Source: Myotis daubentonii
Taxonomy: Eukaryota; Chordata; Mammalia; Chiroptera; Vespertilionidae
DNA: 64,000 nt
NCBI RefSeq assembly: GCF_963259705.1
Contig: NC_081844.1
Coordinates: 31,264,294-31,328,293, forward strand
Direction: 5' to 3'
Position numbers and translations under genes: made by a program. The notes beneath the pieces were generated by a model. It was not told the origin of the DNA. It saw only the letters and a list, made by a program, of their open reading frames with translations, and did not search any database. Shown here one piece after another: positions 63,852 through 64,000 of the stretch. The first letter of the stretch is position 1. Every line of letters begins with the position of its first letter.

Positions 63852-64000
63852 AGCCCCGGCCGGGTAGCTGAGTTGGTTAGAGCATTGTCCTGATACGCCA
63901 AGGTTGCAGATTCGATGGGTCAGGGCACACATAAGAATCAACCAATGCATGCATGAACAAGTGGAACAAATCAATGTTCCTCTCTCTCTTTCTCTCTCTC
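63852..64000 (+). mobile_element. Ves-related SINE, cut by the window end
   Basis: TAGCCCCGGCCGGGTAGCTGAG head; the CT-rich region runs into the right edge. Confidence 0.8.

Overview
The window is mammalian nuclear DNA, almost certainly from a vespertilionid bat. It is packed with tRNA-derived Ves-type SINEs (about 40 copies, both strands). It also holds DNA transposons characteristic of that bat family: a complete HeliBat-like Helitron, SPIN-like and OC1-like hAT elements with intact 8-bp target duplications, and a mariner-type element with long inverted repeats. There are no bacterial or viral genes; coding sequence is split into short exons with GT-AG (once GC-AG) junctions.

The genes match the human 19p13.3 block in reverse orientation, recognised from their conserved protein segments. 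From left to right: FSD1 (minus, only the first three coding exons, running off the left edge); TMIGD2 (plus, apparently decayed); SHD (minus, six coding exons, 348 codons plus stop); EBI3 (minus, five coding exons, 225 codons plus stop); ANKRD24 (minus, 21 coding exons, 1114 codons plus stop). YJU2/CCDC94, which I expect between EBI3 and SHD from human and mouse gene order, was not found by eye. That interval (about 15.1-30.7 kb) holds an assembly gap, two LTR-like elements, minisatellites, many SINEs and a CCAAT-box-rich promoter-like stretch. Right of ANKRD24 (57.4-64 kb) I see only promoter-like GC-rich sequence and interspersed repeats.

The genes do not form a pathway. FSD1 is a microtubule/centrosome-associated coiled-coil protein, TMIGD2 a lymphocyte co-stimulatory receptor, SHD an SH2 adaptor, EBI3 the secreted beta subunit of IL-27/IL-35, and ANKRD24 an ankyrin/coiled-coil protein of hair-cell stereocilia rootlets.

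I found no new multi-gene system. The observations most worth checking are: loss of TMIGD2; paired compensating frameshifts in SHD (and in the TMIGD2 Ig exon); the missing YJU2; serial SINE insertion into the same target site; a roughly 900-bp GAG/GAC array that grew inside a SINE tail; opposite-orientation degenerate tandem arrays around an ANKRD24 ankyrin exon; a pair of CTCF-like sites in EBI3; and a near-perfect 100-bp-arm palindrome. Exon coordinates were read by hand and may be off by a base in places.
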